From NCBI GenBank assembly GCA_964407925.1, contig CAYOXM010000004.1, positions 14,546-78,545 of the forward strand: 64,000 nucleotides of DNA, written 5' to 3'. Shown here one piece after another: positions 42,695 to 51,037 of this stretch (positions within the stretch are counted from its first letter, which is position 1; each line of letters begins with the position of its first letter). Below the pieces are notes generated by a model that was not told the DNA's origin, did no database searches, and saw only the letters and a program-made list of their open reading frames with translations. The translations under genes were made by a program, and so were the position numbers. Source of the stretch: CAYOXM01 sp964407925. Lineage in GTDB: Bacteria; Patescibacteriota; Patescibacteriia; SG8-24.

Positions 42695-44767
42695 TCAGCG
42701 AATCGCGTCGGGAACGTTCGCCTCGAGCTCGTCGAGCCACATCCGTGCCGTGGCGTCCGACGGCATCCGCCAGTCGCCGCGCGGCGAGATTGCCGTGAGG
42801 CCGACCTTCGGACCGTCGGGCAGGCACGAACGCTTGAACTGGCTGCCGACGAAACGCTGAAGGAACAGCCGCAGCCAGCGTTTGACGGTCGCGAGGTCGT
42901 ACTTCCCGTCGAAGGCGTGGAGCGCCAGCCGCGCGATGCGCGACGGACGGTAGCCCCAGCGGACCGTGCAGTAGCCGAAGAAGTCGTGGAGCTCGTACGG
43001 CCCGATGATCGACTCCGTCTTCTGCGCGATCTTCCCGTGCTCGTCCGGCGGAAGGAGTTCCGGGGAAATCTCCGTGTCGAGGACGTCCTTGAGGACCGCC
43101 CGGACTTCGGGCTCCTTCGCGTAGATGACTTCCGCCGTCCAGCCGATGAGGAACGAGATGAGCGTCTTCGGGACGCCCGCGTTCACGCCGTAGTGGCTGG
43201 CATGGTCGCCGAACATCGTGCACCAGCCGAGCAGGAGCTCGGACAAGTCGCCGGTGCCGAGCACCATCGCGCCCTCGAATCCGGAGACCGAAAAGAGCAC
43301 GTGCTTCCTCGACCACGCCTGGACGTTCTCGAAGAACGTCCGACGGCGCAGGGTCACGACGCTCGCGTCCCCCGCGGCGATGCCGGCCTTGATCTCCGCG
43401 ATGAAGGCGCCGGCGTCGTCGATGCCGAGGTCACGGAAGGTCTGCGAGGAGAGGTCGCGGATAGAAATTTCCCGGAACGTCCCGCCGATCGCCTTGATGA
43501 GCCGACAGGCGTTCTGATAGGTCCGGTCCGTGGTCCCGAAGCCGGGCATGGTGACGCCGACGATGTTCGTGCGCGGCAGACCAAGCAGGTCCATGGCATA
43601 GGCAGCCACGAGAATCGCCTGCGTCGAGTCCTGCCCGCCGGAGACGCCGATGACGAGCTTGCGCATATCCGGGCGGAGCGACTCGAGCTTCCGCGCGAGC
43701 GCCGTCGCCTGGATCATGAACGTCTCCCGGCACCGCTCGTCCCGCCGCTTGGGGTCTGACGGCACGAAGGGGTGCGGTTCGACGGAGCGCTTGAGCGCGC
43801 GGTACGTCGCCGCCGCCGCGCCGGATTCCGTACGGTGGCGGAACGCCGCGGTGCGGAACGGCGTACGGCGGTCGCTCGCATTCTGGTGGAACGAGCTCTG
43901 CCGGATGCGATCCTGTTGCAGCGATTCGAGGTCCACGTCGACGACCGCGCTCGCGCCCTTGAGCGAGAACCGTTCGGTCCGCGCGACGAGCGCGCCGCGT
44001 TCGGCGACGTACCCGTCGCCGTCCCACGAAAGGTCGGTCGACGACTCGCCGAAACCCGCGGCGCTGTACATTTGCACCGCGAGATTGCGTCCGGACGATC
44101 CCACGACGAGCTGCTCGCGGTACTCGGCCTTGCCGATCGTGATGTTCGACGCCGACAGGTTGGCGAGCACGGTCGCGCCCGCGAGGGCGGCGACGGTCGA
44201 CGGCGGAATCGGGACCCAGATGTCCTCGCACACTTCCGTATGCAGGACGAATCCCGAACCGTCGGTCGCCGCGACGAGGACGTCGGTACCGAACGGCACG
44301 ACGTCCTCGTGGATGCGAATTTCCCTGCTGCGCGCCTCGCATCCGCGGGCGAAGTGCCGGAGTTCGTAGAACTCGCGGTACTCGGGCGGGTACGACTTCG
44401 GCGCGACGGCGATGACGTGGCCGTTCTGGCAGGTGACCGCGCAGTTGTAGACGGCGTCGTCCACGAGGAGCGGCATGCCTACCGAGAACAGCAGGTCGCG
44501 CCAACGGGTCGAATTCGCCAGAATCGAACTCAAGGCGCGCAAGGCGCCTTCGAGCAGGACCTGCGAATGGAACAGGTCGGCGCAACTGTAACCGGTGAGC
44601 CCGAGCTCGGGACAGAGCGCGTAGCAGGCGCCGTCCTTGTATGCGACGTCGAGCGCGTCGACGTGCGCTGCGGCGTTCGCCGCGGGATCGGCAACGGTCA
44701 CGCGCGGAATGACGACCGCGACGCGACTGAAACCGTGTTCGAGTACGTTCAAGAAATCGTCTGACAT
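42695..44767 (-). CDS. nadE: Glutamine-dependent NAD synthetase
   Basis: 690 residues, the two-domain form. The N-terminal nitrilase-like glutaminase has its Glu (LCPELGLTGYSC), Lys (VAPKSYPPEYREFYE) and Cys (HTEVCEDIWVP). The C-terminal synthetase has the P-loop VIGVSGGQDSTQ and TGDLSELLLGW. It amidates nicotinate adenine dinucleotide with ammonia from glutamine. The ATG at 44767 has AAGGAGGA seven bases upstream; the ATG seven codons earlier lacks one. It is the last step of the NAD cluster. Confidence 0.96.
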   Translation of the reverse strand: MSDDFLNVLEHGFSRVAVVIPRVTVADPAANAAAHVDALDVAYKDGACYALCPELGLTGYSCADLFHSQVLLEGALRALSSILANSTRWRDLLFSVGMPLLVDDAVYNCAVTCQNGHVIAVAPKSYPPEYREFYELRHFARGCEARSREIRIHEDVVPFGTDVLVAATDGSGFVLHTEVCEDIWVPIPPSTVAALAGATVLANLSASNITIGKAEYREQLVVGSSGRNLAVQMYSAAGFGESSTDLSWDGDGYVAERGALVARTERFSLKGASAVVDVDLESLQQDRIRQSSFHQNASDRRTPFRTAAFRHRTESGAAAATYRALKRSVEPHPFVPSDPKRRDERCRETFMIQATALARKLESLRPDMRKLVIGVSGGQDSTQAILVAAYAMDLLGLPRTNIVGVTMPGFGTTDRTYQNACRLIKAIGGTFREISIRDLSSQTFRDLGIDDAGAFIAEIKAGIAAGDASVVTLRRRTFFENVQAWSRKHVLFSVSGFEGAMVLGTGDLSELLLGWCTMFGDHASHYGVNAGVPKTLISFLIGWTAEVIYAKEPEVRAVLKDVLDTEISPELLPPDEHGKIAQKTESIIGPYELHDFFGYCTVRWGYRPSRIARLALHAFDGKYDLATVKRWLRLFLQRFVGSQFKRSCLPDGPKVGLTAISPRGDWRMPSDATARMWLDELEANVPDAIR

Positions 44768-44822
44768 GCCGCGATCCTCCTTCGCCATGCTGGTTGACGT
44801 TGCGTCGTTGTAAGGAGCGGGT

Positions 44823-44889
44823 CCTCCTTTCTCCGTGCCGCTGCGGCAAGCGGCGCGGGGAAAGGAGGCCGTGCCCGGAAAGGCACGGC
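44823..44889. repeat. Tandem hairpins between prs and nadE
   Basis: A long stem (CCTCCTTTC...GAAAGGAGG with inner GCCGCT/AGCGGC, 44823-44868) is followed by a second (GCCGTGCC/GGCACGGC, 44868-44889). Neither has a U-tract, so they look like mRNA stability or processing elements. The first also contains a sequence that could mask a GGAGG element. Confidence 0.6.
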
Positions 44890-44895
44890 GCGACC

Positions 44896-45858
44896 TCAGT
44901 CGTCGATCTGGTCGTCCGCCTCGTCGTCATCGTCGAAGATGACGCGGGCGATCGAGCGATTCAGCGAGATGACTTCGAAAGGAGCGAGCTTCTCCACCTT
45001 GGCGGCGGTCTTGGGGCAGGAATCCGTGATCCACACCTTGGTAAATCCGGCATTCAGGAATTTCTTCCATGAGTCCTTCGGACAGCTGGCATGCGTCGCG
45101 AAGGCGCTCACCTTCGACGCGCCCGCGTCGAGGAGCGCCTTGCCGCACTCGATGGTCGTGCCGCCGGACTTGATGATGTCGTCGACGATGACCACGTGAC
45201 GGCCGCGCACCTCGCCCTCGCGGACCGTGACGATGCGCCTGTCGCCGTCACGGACCTTGTCGCAGATCACGAGAGGAAACGCGCGGTCGCCCTTCTTCGA
45301 TCCGTCGAACATCGCCTTGAACCGCTTCCAGGCGCCGATGTCGGGAAACGCGATCGACACGTCTTCGCCCTCGAGCGCGGTCTTCAGGTACTTCGTGCCG
45401 GTCTTGTACCGGGTCACGACGTTGTCGCCGAAGTAGTGCCGCTGGCCGAGCGCGTGGATGTCGTAGAGCACGACCTCCACGGGACCGCTCCGGCAGAGCG
45501 GCGTGGCGGAAAGCATCCGCGCGAACGTCTTCGCGGTGACCACTTGGCTTTCGGTGTCGCCGCGCTCGAGCGTCCCGGTCGGGTAGTACGGCATGATCAC
45601 CTTGATCTCCCTCGCGCCGAGGCGAGGCAAGGTATAGATGACGCTCAGCTGGCCGAAGACGTCCTCGACCGAGTCGAACGAGGCGAGAAAGGCGGCGCGC
45701 TTCTGGCGGATGCGCTCCTCCTTGCCGACGAAGACGTTCGGCCACCCGTCCTCGAACGTCTTCCAGGAAATCTTGCCAAGGTGGATCTTGTCGTTCGCCT
45801 CGCAGATCTTCTGCGCGAGGCCCTTCATCTGCGGGCAGTGGAAAAGGACCGCTTCCAT
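44896..45858 (-). CDS. prs: Ribose-phosphate pyrophosphokinase (divergent)
   Basis: 320 residues. The PRPP-binding loop VVIVDDIIKSGGTTIE near 222 and the ATP region VVLYDIHALGQRHYFGDN near 135 match PRPP synthetases. IYTLPRLGAREIKVIMPYYPTGTLERGD corresponds to their flexible loop region. Other parts are divergent, with an acidic C-terminus (DDDDEADDQIDD). It makes PRPP, the co-substrate of the PncB encoded just upstream. The ATG at 45858 has GGAGG six to eight bases before it. Confidence 0.88.
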   Translation of the reverse strand: MEAVLFHCPQMKGLAQKICEANDKIHLGKISWKTFEDGWPNVFVGKEERIRQKRAAFLASFDSVEDVFGQLSVIYTLPRLGAREIKVIMPYYPTGTLERGDTESQVVTAKTFARMLSATPLCRSGPVEVVLYDIHALGQRHYFGDNVVTRYKTGTKYLKTALEGEDVSIAFPDIGAWKRFKAMFDGSKKGDRAFPLVICDKVRDGDRRIVTVREGEVRGRHVVIVDDIIKSGGTTIECGKALLDAGASKVSAFATHASCPKDSWKKFLNAGFTKVWITDSCPKTAAKVEKLAPFEVISLNRSIARVIFDDDDEADDQIDD

Positions 45859-45905
45859 CGTGTTCCCTCCTGACTGATGTCGCACGTGCACACTTCCGCG
45901 TTTCG

Positions 45906-45969
45906 TCCTCGGCAGCCGACGACCGTCGGCAACCGAGGAAAAACGCGGAGACGGCAGACCGTCTCCGCG
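45906..45969. repeat. Tandem hairpins between pncB and prs
   Basis: TCCTCGG/CCGAGGA encloses GCCGAC/GTCGGC (45906-45939), and CGCGGAGACGG/CCGTCTCCGCG (45944-45969) is an 11-bp stem with a CAGA loop. There is no U-tract. Confidence 0.65.
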
Positions 45970-45973
45970 CGGC

Positions 45974-47236
45974 TCATACCACGCACTCGCGCCGTTCTAC
46001 GTTGGCGTACCCGAAAATCTTTTTGAAGAGATCGACGGTCGCCGCGTCGCCCGAGGCCTTGTCGAGATTGTTCGACAGCTTCACGAGCGGATGCCCGTTG
46101 GCCTCGGTCGCCTTCACGACGAACGAACCGAACGTCGGCAGTCCCGTGTCGTTCGAGAGCGTCGTCCCCCATCCCGGCTTCATCGCCTTGAAGCGATTGC
46201 GAAAGGTGAGATGGAGCGCGATGACCGAATCGACGTCGAGCCCGTCGGTCGGGTTCAGGACCTTCGTCCGCGGGTCGACGCCGTGCGACCTGAGGTACGC
46301 CTCGAGCATCTCTCCCTCGTGGAACGGATTGCCCGAGTCGACCTTGTAGACGTTCCAGGCCGCGGCGCGTTCGGCGCCGAAGTCCTCGAAGAACGCCTTG
46401 GAGCCGTACGTGTCGAGCACCGCCGTGCTCCAGCGCGGGCCGAACGTCGCCATCCAGTCGTCCATGAACTTCATGTGCGACGCGCGGATTTCCGCCCGGA
46501 GTCCCCAGTGGATGCCGGAATAGACCATCGGGCCTTGATGCGCGAACGTGCCGATGACCGGCCAGCCGAGTTCCTTGGCCATCCAGACGTGCGAGATGCC
46601 GGCCAGTTGTCCGGGGATTTCCCGGACGAGCGTCTCGTCGATGAACCGCGACAGTTCGTAGCTGAATTGCCGCCGCAGGCCGAACTCCCCGAACTGGAGG
46701 TCCGGGTACTGCCGCAGGAGCTCGATCTTGCGACCGAGCCTGCGGCCGGCCTCGGCCCAGAGCCGGCGTTCCGTGACGCCATGCTGACGCATCACCCACT
46801 CGCCGTTCAGCTTGGTGATGATCGGCAGGATGAAGGTTTCCCAGTCCATGCCGTCGCACCAGGCGCCATGCGGCTCGATGCGATATGTCGGCCCGTCGGG
46901 CGACGCGACCTTCTCGATGTCGATCGCCGACAGCCAGTTCGTCTGGAGATAGCCGAGATACTCGTCGGGCAGGAAGCCGTTCGGGACGCCGACGCCGAAC
47001 TTGGCGCGGAGCCACTCGATTTCCTCCGCCGTGTAGGCGAGACGGCTGACATGCCCGATCTCCTCGCGGAGCCGGCCCTCGTCAATGCGTTCGCCGAGCA
47101 CGATGCCCTTGGAGCGGTTCTTGAATCCCCAGCGGACGTGGACGTCGCGATGCCGCAGCCAGGCGAAGTAGCCCATGGTGACGTAGTACCAGTCCTTCTG
47201 CAGGCGGCTGCTCACGATCGGCTTGTCGTTGGTCAT
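45974..47236 (-). CDS. pncB: Nicotinate phosphoribosyltransferase
   Basis: 420 residues. It joins nicotinate and PRPP to give nicotinate mononucleotide. Family landmarks in order: FGEFGLRRQFSYE, ISHVWMAKELGWPVIGTFAHQG, AVLDTYGSKAFFEDF, KVDSGNPFHEGE, NPTDGLDVDSVIAL and GTTLSNDTGLP. The motif order and length match PncB rather than the nicotinamide enzyme Nampt. GGAGGAG lies before the ATG. Upstream nicotinamidase provides its substrate and prs downstream its PRPP. Confidence 0.9.
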   Translation of the reverse strand: MTNDKPIVSSRLQKDWYYVTMGYFAWLRHRDVHVRWGFKNRSKGIVLGERIDEGRLREEIGHVSRLAYTAEEIEWLRAKFGVGVPNGFLPDEYLGYLQTNWLSAIDIEKVASPDGPTYRIEPHGAWCDGMDWETFILPIITKLNGEWVMRQHGVTERRLWAEAGRRLGRKIELLRQYPDLQFGEFGLRRQFSYELSRFIDETLVREIPGQLAGISHVWMAKELGWPVIGTFAHQGPMVYSGIHWGLRAEIRASHMKFMDDWMATFGPRWSTAVLDTYGSKAFFEDFGAERAAAWNVYKVDSGNPFHEGEMLEAYLRSHGVDPRTKVLNPTDGLDVDSVIALHLTFRNRFKAMKPGWGTTLSNDTGLPTFGSFVVKATEANGHPLVKLSNNLDKASGDAATVDLFKKIFGYANVERRECVV

Positions 47237-47285
47237 GTCTCCTCCAAAATCGGGGCGTGGTATGGATTGTAACGATCAGGCTTGA

Positions 47286-47344
47286 TCTTCCGCGGGCGAC
47301 CGGATGTCACCGGCGGAAGAAGAAGGGCAAGCGCGAGGCTTGCC
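47286..47344. repeat. Hairpins between the GNAT gene and pncB
   Basis: TCTTCCGC/GCGGAAGA (47286-47320) and GGCAAGC/GCTTGCC (47326-47344) form two stems right after the acetyltransferase stop. No U-tract follows. Confidence 0.6.
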
Positions 47345-47352
47345 GTGCCGCG

Positions 47353-47874
47353 CTAGGCGGCGAGCGCGTTCCATTCGCTGCGGAGCATCGACATGCGCAC
47401 CATGTCGTGATACACGCCGTCGAGCAGGTACTCCTGGCGAAGGACGCCCTCCTGGACGAAGCCCATCTTGGCGTACGTCGTCCGTGAACGGACGTTCTCG
47501 ACGAAAACGTTCAGGTAGACCTTGTTGAGGTCGAGCTGCGTGGGATCGAAGGCCACGGCGAGCGCCGCGCTGATCGCCGCCCTGCCATACCCCTTGCCGC
47601 GGTCATCCTTCCGGAAGACGAGCAGGCCGAGACGGGCGGTGCGAAGGTGCTCGTCGATCTCATGGAGGCCGACCGTGCCGACGAGGACGCCGTCGGCATC
47701 CACGCCCCACAGCCGCTCGGCGGGATTCGCGAGCACCTTTTCGAGGTATGCGCGCTGCCGTGGGACCGTCACCGGCGCGGAGAAGAACTTGAGGTTCCTC
47801 GTCGCCCCGGGATCGAGCGCGTCGACCATGCGCGCGGCGTCATCCGCACTCACGGGAACCAACCGGATCGTCAT
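47353..47874 (-). CDS. GNAT N-acetyltransferase, RimJ/RimL-like
   Basis: 173 residues. The acetyl-CoA-binding loop is RKDDRGKGYGRAAI near 97, and the C-terminal YLNVFVENVRSRTTYAKMGFVQEGVLR is typical of Rim-type GNAT proteins, which act on protein N-termini, amino acids or antibiotics. AAGGAGGAAGCC precedes the ATG. It follows the NadD-NadK gene by 11 bases within the NAD cluster; a link to NAD metabolism is only positional. Confidence 0.87.
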   Translation of the reverse strand: MTIRLVPVSADDAARMVDALDPGATRNLKFFSAPVTVPRQRAYLEKVLANPAERLWGVDADGVLVGTVGLHEIDEHLRTARLGLLVFRKDDRGKGYGRAAISAALAVAFDPTQLDLNKVYLNVFVENVRSRTTYAKMGFVQEGVLRQEYLLDGVYHDMVRMSMLRSEWNALAA

Positions 47875-47885
47875 GGCTTCCTCCT

Positions 47886-49274
47886 TCACGGAAACAGGTC
47901 TTCGGCGAGTTTTGCCGCCATGTCGCGATGCGGCGAGAAGGCGATCTCGACCGAGGCCACGCGACTCGGCCGAATGCGCATCGCGCAGACTTCGCCGCGG
48001 TCCTGGCCGTCGACGAACGCGCGGATCGGACGCTTCCGGAAATCGAGCGATGCGATCTCGACCGACGAATCGAGCGAGAGCGGCGCCGACTTCCAGCCGC
48101 GCGGCGAGAACACGTTGTTGCCGACGATGAGCCAGCCGCGCGTGTCGACGAGGAGCGGCGTCGCGCCCATCGAGCGCGCGTAACCGGTGGAACCGGCCGC
48201 GGTGCTCACGAGCGCGCCATCCGCGACGAGCTTTTCGATGCGCGCGTGGCCGTCGACTTTCACCTCGAGCCAGGCGCACTGCCCGGTGCCGCAGGCGACC
48301 CACGCGTCGTTGAACGCGTAGGAGCCGAAACGGTCGCCGCGCAGGTCCTGGCACTCGACGTAAAGCTGCGGGAGCTGCTGCACGCGGAGACTGTCGAAGA
48401 AGAAGCCGGGATCCTGCAGGTCGTCGTCGATCTCGTTCAGCAGATATCCGCGGTGTCCCGCGTTCAGCCCGACGAACGGCAGGCGGCGACGCCAGTGCTT
48501 GCGGATGGCCCGCAGCATGGTGCCGTCGCCGCCGATGGCGACGAAGCAGTTGGCCGAATCTTCCGTCGTCGCGATGCCGGACAGCCGTTCTGCCAGCGCC
48601 TTCGCGCGCGGATTGCGCTCGTCGACGAAGACGAACGGTCGCGGGTCACCGAGGCGCAAGGTCGTCGTCTGCGACGGCGTGCCGCCGCGGTACAGGTTGT
48701 ACCGCTCCATGTAGGCCGCGACCTCCGGGACGACCCGGTCGGCATACGGTTGCCGCCGGAACGCCCGTTCGCGGACGTCAGTGCTCGAACCGCCGTTCAT
48801 GCCGTCGATCACGATGCGCTGCGGCGGGAGGTCTGCGGGGTTGCAGGGGAAGTCGTTGCGCGTCATCACGACGAAGCGGCAGGTACGCCACAGGCGCTCC
48901 CCCTCCTCCCACTGCCGCTGGATGGGCGACTGCCCGTCCTTGCCGCCGGCAATCAGGTCCGTGCCGACCACGTGCCAGATTTCGCCGCCTTCTCGCAAAC
49001 CGTACAGCTCGTCGAGCCGGTGGGTCTTCGTGAAGGTGGCGTGCTCGAGGTCGAACAAGTCGACCTGCGCCTTGGGGATGCCGCGGAAGGTCAGGTCCGC
49101 CATCACCGCCCGATGGACGGGCTCGATGTCGTTGGTCTGCTCCTTGTCCGGGCGCGGCCCGCACGGGATGACGATGATCTTTTCGAAATGCGGGACGAGC
49201 GCCGCGGCGACGTCGCGATGATGCGCCGCCGACGGGTTGAAACTCCCGCCGAACAGGGCGACTTTTGCGGTCAT
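47886..49274 (-). CDS. nadD-nadK: NadD-NadK fusion: nicotinate mononucleotide adenylyltransferase / NAD kinase
   Basis: 462 residues, two enzymes in one chain. Residues 1-195 are a NadD domain with ALFGGSFNPSAAHHRDVAAAL (nucleotidyltransferase HxGH-like motif, here HH) and GGSSTDVRERAF. Residues 212-462 are an NAD kinase with IGGDGTMLR (248), GLNAGHRGYL (269), FNDAWVA (321) and VSTAAGSTGYARSMGATPL (356). There is no stop or frameshift between them. The product can adenylate NaMN and, after NadE, phosphorylate NAD. Residues differ from textbook motifs (NAGH for NTGH; ND for NE), so activity needs testing. Confidence 0.9.
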   Translation of the reverse strand: MTAKVALFGGSFNPSAAHHRDVAAALVPHFEKIIVIPCGPRPDKEQTNDIEPVHRAVMADLTFRGIPKAQVDLFDLEHATFTKTHRLDELYGLREGGEIWHVVGTDLIAGGKDGQSPIQRQWEEGERLWRTCRFVVMTRNDFPCNPADLPPQRIVIDGMNGGSSTDVRERAFRRQPYADRVVPEVAAYMERYNLYRGGTPSQTTTLRLGDPRPFVFVDERNPRAKALAERLSGIATTEDSANCFVAIGGDGTMLRAIRKHWRRRLPFVGLNAGHRGYLLNEIDDDLQDPGFFFDSLRVQQLPQLYVECQDLRGDRFGSYAFNDAWVACGTGQCAWLEVKVDGHARIEKLVADGALVSTAAGSTGYARSMGATPLLVDTRGWLIVGNNVFSPRGWKSAPLSLDSSVEIASLDFRKRPIRAFVDGQDRGEVCAMRIRPSRVASVEIAFSPHRDMAAKLAEDLFP

Positions 49275-49306
49275 TGCGCACCTCTTGGATGGAGGTCAAG
49301 GAACGT

Positions 49307-49410
49307 TTGCCGCAAGCGACATGCTTGCGGCAAGAGAGCTTGCGCCGACGCCGCCGTCAGCGGAAATTCTCTGAAAAGATATCCGAGGACGGACCGCGCA
49401 CGGCGGTCCG
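49307..49410. repeat. Hairpins between the nicotinamidase and NadD-NadK genes
   Basis: An 11-bp perfect stem TTGCCGCAAGC/GCTTGCGGCAA (49307-49333) and an 8-bp stem CGGACCGC/GCGGTCCG (49390-49410) fill the 159-base gap. Neither is followed by a U-tract. Confidence 0.65.
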
Positions 49411-49433
49411 CCCCGGGGTCGTGACGAAAGGGA

Positions 49434-50219
49434 TCACTTTGCCGCGAGCTGGTCGGCGACGATGATGCGCACGCCGGCGTCTGCCATGAGCAGCGTCATC
49501 TTCTCCTCGAGGCCGGGAATCGGCACCGAGCGCGTCGCGTCCTTGATGACGCAGACCTCGAAGCCGCGCTTGGCGAAACCGAGGGCGCTGTAGCCGACGC
49601 AGTGGGTGAAGGCGTTGCCGTCCATGAAGACGCGCTTCACGCCCTCGTCCCGCATCTGCTCCGCAAGACCGGTCGTCCTGCCGAGGTTGTCGCTCTCGGC
49701 GCTGTACGAGTCGCACAGCGGGTCGTACCCCTTGAGGAGCACGAGACGGAAACCGAGGTCGCGGAGCGCGGGATGGAGCTCGGCCTCTTCGGAACCGATC
49801 CCGCCGTGCTCCGGCCAGAGCGTCTGCTTCTTGTCGGTCGTCCCCTCGAGGTAGTGCATCAGGTCGAACAGGCTGATGCCTGCCGCGCGAATGACGGCGG
49901 ACGGATCCGTGCCGTCATTGATCCAGCCGAGCACGCGGTCGAGGGTGAGGTCGTCGTACGGCTTGAAGCCGACGTACGACGACACCCAGGAGACGTGCCC
50001 TCGCGGATGCTGGTCGAGCGAGGCGAACCGCCGCTCGACCGGGAAGAACGACGTATTCCGGAGGACGACGGGGAGAATCTCGTGGCCGCCGGGTACCGGG
50101 AGCCCGCCGCCTTTGACCGGCTTTCCGTCCCAGGAATGGTCGGGCATGAAAGCGGTCTGGACGTCGGTGTGAAGGATTGCATCGGTCTCCGGATCGATGA
50201 CGATTGTGCCGTTATGCAT
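49434..50219 (-). CDS. pncA: Nicotinamidase
   Basis: 261 residues, isochorismatase-like fold. It hydrolyses nicotinamide to nicotinate. The catalytic triad is Asp19 (LHTDVQTAF), Lys163 (VLLKGYDP) and Cys207 (NAFTHCVGYSA); the metal site is Asp69, His71 and His75 in LDQHPRGHVS. LWPEHGG matches the PncA signature region. It is longer than typical bacterial PncA because of an insert around residues 85-125. ATG 50219 has an AAAGGA Shine-Dalgarno. Confidence 0.9.
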   Translation of the reverse strand: MHNGTIVIDPETDAILHTDVQTAFMPDHSWDGKPVKGGGLPVPGGHEILPVVLRNTSFFPVERRFASLDQHPRGHVSWVSSYVGFKPYDDLTLDRVLGWINDGTDPSAVIRAAGISLFDLMHYLEGTTDKKQTLWPEHGGIGSEEAELHPALRDLGFRLVLLKGYDPLCDSYSAESDNLGRTTGLAEQMRDEGVKRVFMDGNAFTHCVGYSALGFAKRGFEVCVIKDATRSVPIPGLEEKMTLLMADAGVRIIVADQLAAK

Positions 50220-50250
50220 CGGACGTTCCTTTCGTGGTGGAAGGAGCTGA

Positions 50251-50288
50251 TATCCGCCGACTTTGGCGAAAAAACGCGAAGGCGGATA
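50251..50288 (-). promoter_or_regulatory. Stem in the pncA leader
   Basis: TATCCGCC (50251-50258) is the reverse complement of GGCGGATA (50281-50288). They lie in the predicted leader between the promoter and the pncA Shine-Dalgarno and could form a regulatory hairpin. Confidence 0.5.
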
Positions 50289-50295
50289 ACGCCGA

Positions 50296-50324
50296 ACGCT
50301 ATCGCGTTTCTGACCTTCCGTCAA
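50296..50324 (-). promoter_or_regulatory. Promoter of the pncA-nadDK operon with operator-like palindrome
   Basis: TTGACG (50319-50324) and TAGCGT (50296-50301) on the minus strand, spacer 17. A perfect inverted repeat AACGC-TATC-GCGTT (50295-50308) covers the -10 box. This is where a repressor such as the neighbouring NrtR could act; the assignment is inference. Confidence 0.6.
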
Positions 50325-50338
50325 GGCGGCCGACCGCC

Positions 50339-51010
50339 TTAAAAGAGCGCGATGTCCGCCTTCCTGCGCGACCGGAAACGGTACAACGCCGCGGGACGAT
50401 GCGCGCCGCCGCGATCACGCTTTCCGGTATCGGCGAGAAGGTCGAGGGAGAGGATTTTTTTGCGGAAGTTCCGCTTGTCGAGCGTACGGCCGAGGATGGC
50501 CTCGTACGTCGCCTGGAGCGCCGAGAGCGTGAATGCCTCGGGAAGCAGGCTCCACGCCACGTTCGCGTACTGCAACTTCGCCCGGACGCGCCCGAGCGCG
50601 TACCGGAGCATGGACTCGTGGTCGTATGCGAGCCTCGGCAGCGCGCCGACGGGCCAGAAGCGCACGTCGGCGTACTTCTCGGAGGTACGCAAGCGGACGC
50701 CGTCGTGCGGCACGAGCGCGAATGAAGCGATGCTCACCACGCGGCCGAACGGGTCGCGGCGGGGATCGTCAAACGTGGCGAGCTGCTCGAGGTAGAGGTC
50801 GGTGACGCCGGTCTGCTCGCGCAGGATGCGGCGCGCGGCGTCCTCCGACGTCTCGTCGTCGCCCAGCAGGCCGCCCGGCATCGCCCACCGCCCGGCGAAC
50901 GGCTTCTTTTTCATCTGGATGAGCAGGACGTGCAGCTCCCCTCCGCGCACCGTAAAAATGGCGGCATCGACGGCGACCTTGATGTCCTGAGACGAGGGGT
51001 GGCGCGGCAT
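50339..51010 (-). CDS. nrtR: NrtR-type Nudix-related regulator of NAD metabolism
   Basis: 223 residues. Residues 10-140 form a Nudix domain (VAVDAAIFTVRGGELHVLLIQ, GRWAMPGGLLGDDETSEDAA), but the Nudix box is degraded: RILREQTGV replaces the catalytic REUxEExGU. Residues 150-215 form the winged-helix domain, with FTLSALQATYEAILGRTLD and KRNFRKKIL then HRPAALYRF, the NrtR hallmark. NrtR proteins bind ADP-ribose and control NAD genes. It is directly upstream of the NAD operon and has its own promoter. Confidence 0.88.
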   Translation of the reverse strand: MPRHPSSQDIKVAVDAAIFTVRGGELHVLLIQMKKKPFAGRWAMPGGLLGDDETSEDAARRILREQTGVTDLYLEQLATFDDPRRDPFGRVVSIASFALVPHDGVRLRTSEKYADVRFWPVGALPRLAYDHESMLRYALGRVRAKLQYANVAWSLLPEAFTLSALQATYEAILGRTLDKRNFRKKILSLDLLADTGKRDRGGAHRPAALYRFRSRRKADIALF

Positions 51011-51037
51011 GGTCGTTAGTTAGTGTTCGATGGACGT

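Noticed and set aside
45974..47236. Nicotinamide phosphoribosyltransferase (Nampt) instead of PncB
   Set aside because: The motif order and the KVDSGNPF and SNDTG segments match nicotinate phosphoribosyltransferase, and an upstream nicotinamidase supplies nicotinate.
49434..50219. Isochorismatase rather than nicotinamidase
   Set aside because: The DxHxxxH metal site (Asp69, His71, His75), the LWPEH segment and the NAD gene context favour PncA, although the protein is longer than usual.
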